From JAFAGX01 sp035623255 (GTDB lineage Bacteria; Acidobacteriota; Terriglobia; Terriglobales; Acidobacteriaceae): a stretch of 6,371 bases of DNA. Below the pieces are notes generated by a model that worked only from the letters and a program-made list of their open reading frames with translations, had not been told where the DNA came from and did no database searches. Each line of letters opens with the position of its first letter. The stretch's first letter is position 1. Below are positions 5,042-6,371 of this stretch, in pieces. The stretch lies in contig DASPTU010000052.1 in the NCBI GenBank assembly GCA_035623255.1, positions 1-6,371 on the forward strand. Direction: 5' to 3'. The position numbers and the translations under genes were made by a program.

Positions 5042-6195
5042 GCCTCGGTAAGTCGGATTACTGCCCATCTCTGGTAGCTGGAAATCTGGTGTTGGGATGG
5101 CTCCTGGTGGGATCAGCGTACTCAACAAGAACGCCGTGGTGGGCATTGGCATGGCCGGTCCTAGCCCTTGTTATTCTAGGTGTTCACGTAGTCTTTGGCT
5201 CTGGCGCTCTATTCGCTATAGCGGAAGCCTTCGCCCTGATCACCACCGTTTTTGCCGCAGTGTACCACGCCGAAGTAGTTGCGCATTGTGTCGGTGAACC
5301 ATTTGGGACGCTGGTGCTTGCCCTGGCGGTCACAATCATTGAGGTGGCGCTCATCGTTTCAATGATGGTTACAGGTAAAACGGACACCAGTGGGCTGGCG
5401 CGCGACACGGTTTTTGCCGCAGTCATGATCGTTTGCAATGGCATCGTCGGCCTGTGTCTTCTTACTGGTGGCATCCGCCATCGCGAGCAGACCTTTCAGC
5501 TCCAGGGAGCAAATGCTGCGCTCTCTGTGCTTACCGCTCTCACCACGCTGACGCTGGTCTTTCCGAATGTGACGAGCACTACGGTTGGGCCGACATTCAG
5601 CTCATCCCAGCTTGTGTTTGCCGCAGTTGTTTCACTGATTCTGTATGGCTCGTTTTTGTTTGTGCAGACCGTGCGCCATCGCGACTATTTTCTACCAGCC
5701 GAAGGAGAGGGCGAAGGAACACATGCTCCGCCCCCGCCGAACAGAGTTGCGCTCTTAAGCGCGGGATTGCTACTCGCTTCGTTAGTGCTGGTAGTCGCGC
5801 TGGCGAAGGCGCTCACGCCGACGCTGGAGCACGGCATTGCAGCTATGGGTGCTCCGAGAAGCATTGTGGGGATCGTGATCGCGGGACTGGTTCTTCTTCC
5901 TGAGGGGCTAGCCTCGTATCGCGCGGCCAGGGCCAACCGTTTGCAAACGAGCATGAATCTAGCCTTAGGGTCAGCGTTGGCGACGATTGGGCTGACTATC
6001 CCTGCGGTTGCGGGCGTTTCAATCGTTCTCCGTGAACCTCTGACGCTTGGCTTGGGCACCAAAGAGGAACTGCTGCTCGCCCTAACTCTTTTTGTTAGTG
6101 TTCTTACGCTCGGGACGGGTCGCACGACTGTGCTGCAAGGGGTTGTCCACCTCGTGCTTTTCGCCGTGTTCCTGTTCCTTTCTTTTGTGCCCTAG
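5017..6195 (+). CDS. chaA: ChaA-type Ca2+/H+ (cation/proton) antiporter
   Basis: This 392-residue inner-membrane protein belongs to the Ca2+/cation antiporter superfamily and looks like E. coli ChaA (366 residues), which exchanges Ca2+, Na+ or K+ for protons. There are about 11 hydrophobic helices in two homologous halves. The first ion-binding repeat is GEPFGTLVLALAVTIIEVAL (93-112, with E94 and E109). The second is LLPEGLASYRAA (293-304) followed by NLALGSALATIGLTIP (314-329, with E297). An acidic cytoplasmic loop (EGEGEG near 229-234) divides the halves, as is common in this family. The QTVRHRDYF segment before that loop also fits ChaA. The frame opens with GTG at 5017, inside the VWFA gene, giving an Arg-rich N-terminus; GTG at 5089 is an alternative start. 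GGAGG at 5033-5037 is not followed by a start codon at proper distance, so the start is uncertain. The ion actually moved is not known. Confidence 0.87.
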   Translation: MGPRRRRIGLGKSDYCPSLVAGNLVLGWLLVGSAYSTRTPWWALAWPVLALVILGVHVVFGSGALFAIAEAFALITTVFAAVYHAEVVAHCVGEPFGTLVLALAVTIIEVALIVSMMVTGKTDTSGLARDTVFAAVMIVCNGIVGLCLLTGGIRHREQTFQLQGANAALSVLTALTTLTLVFPNVTSTTVGPTFSSSQLVFAAVVSLILYGSFLFVQTVRHRDYFLPAEGEGEGTHAPPPPNRVALLSAGLLLASLVLVVALAKALTPTLEHGIAAMGAPRSIVGIVIAGLVLLPEGLASYRAARANRLQTSMNLALGSALATIGLTIPAVAGVSIVLREPLTLGLGTKEELLLALTLFVSVLTLGTGRTTVLQGVVHLVLFAVFLFLSFVP

Positions 6196-6231
6196 GACCG
6201 AGGCAAATTGCCAACCATTGCGAACTCGGTC
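6196..6231. repeat. Inverted repeat just after the antiporter stop
   Basis: GACCGAG (6196-6202) and CTCGGTC (6225-6231) are perfect 7-nt inverted copies 22 nt apart, and the loop region contains a small palindrome GGCAAATTGCC (6202-6212). The structure begins one base after the antiporter stop. No T run follows, so it is at best a weak terminator; it may instead mark the junction with the recombinase remnant. Confidence 0.3.
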
Positions 6232-6327
6232 GGGCCACTAAGCCGCAAGATGATTGAGCATTATTCTTATATCCGCATGGAGGGGAAACGCGCAGCCCTC
6301 ACGGGCAAGTCTCTGAGGCAGGTTTGA
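6214..6327 (+). pseudogene. C-terminal remnant of a tyrosine recombinase/integrase
   Basis: The frame reads VGPLSRKMIEHYSYIRMEGK then RAAL and ends at TGA (6325-6327). This matches the last part of phage-type tyrosine recombinases, whose usual form is GHxSRKMLEHYSHIRMEAKR. The tyrosine of EHYSY (codon 6262-6264) would be the nucleophile. The proline in VGP stands where the conserved histidine of the GH motif should be, and everything upstream (the Arg/His catalytic part and DNA-binding domain) is missing. The antiporter stop lies only about 20 nt before it, so the fragment was probably cut by insertion, deletion or recombination at this junction. It shows that a mobile element once lay here. 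The fragment is not expected to be active. Confidence 0.75.
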
Positions 6328-6340
6328 ATCAAAACGTGAA
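6313..6340 (+). repeat. Right copy of the degenerate 28-nt direct repeat
   Basis: It overlaps the last codons and stop of the recombinase remnant and matches 3666-3693 at about 21 of 28 positions in direct orientation, 2.65 kb apart. A one-base frame change would extend the remnant past TGA to read GLNQNVKAIRGLPLSR, similar to the left copy's GGVNQNV. The two copies enclose the VWFA and antiporter genes. Confidence 0.4.
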
Positions 6341-6371
6341 AGCAATTCGAGGGCTTCCGCTAAGTCGTTGA

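Noticed and set aside
1..6371. CRISPR array, insertion sequence, toxin-antitoxin or defence locus
   Set aside because: No regularly spaced repeats, no transposase or terminal repeats, and no small gene pairs or nuclease/helicase motifs were found in the window.

Overview
The window most likely comes from an Acidobacteriota chromosome (Terriglobia-like). The best marker is the secreted protein at 4004-5041, which has the layout of the 'VWFA-related Acidobacterial domain' proteins. Moderate-to-high GC content and strong AGGAGG ribosome-binding sites agree with this. The taxonomic call is an inference from gene content only.

Left part (1-760): a possible terminator of an unseen upstream gene, then a thiol peroxidase of the BCP/AhpE-like peroxiredoxin group on the + strand, closed by a strong intrinsic terminator at 651-684. 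Middle part (761-2950, minus strand): a convergent three-gene transcription unit read right to left, with a non-canonical NRAMP-family divalent cation transporter, a 72-residue single-span membrane protein, and a membrane-anchored mono-haem cytochrome c. The first two genes are tightly coupled, with the stop codon overlapping the next ribosome-binding site. A perfect 19-bp palindrome lies just before the cytochrome start. An exact 9-nt half of it recurs upstream of a TTGACA promoter candidate in front of the transporter, so one regulator may act at both places. Divergent from the transporter is a small DUF3467 protein (3148-3456).

Right part (3457-6371): a region with signs of past mobility. 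It starts with a minus-strand fragment of a tRNA-Ile(GAT) gene, running from the anticodon loop to the encoded CCA and lacking a proper 5' half, as an attachment-site scar would. About 460 bases without a gene follow. Then come a secreted VWFA-related protein and, overlapping its end, a ChaA-type Ca2+/H+ antiporter. Directly after the antiporter stop lies the C-terminal remnant of a tyrosine recombinase with the typical 'EHYSxIRMExKR' signature. A degenerate 28-nt direct repeat near the tRNA scar and over the recombinase remnant flanks the two-gene block.

Working picture: metal and redox homeostasis genes (peroxidase, NRAMP-like transporter, cytochrome) on the left, next to a decayed integrative element whose cargo is the VWFA protein plus the cation antiporter. 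No complete novel system such as a defence locus, CRISPR array or retron is visible. The most unusual items are the NRAMP variant-cytochrome operon with its palindrome, and the tRNA/integrase scars around the VWFA-antiporter pair.
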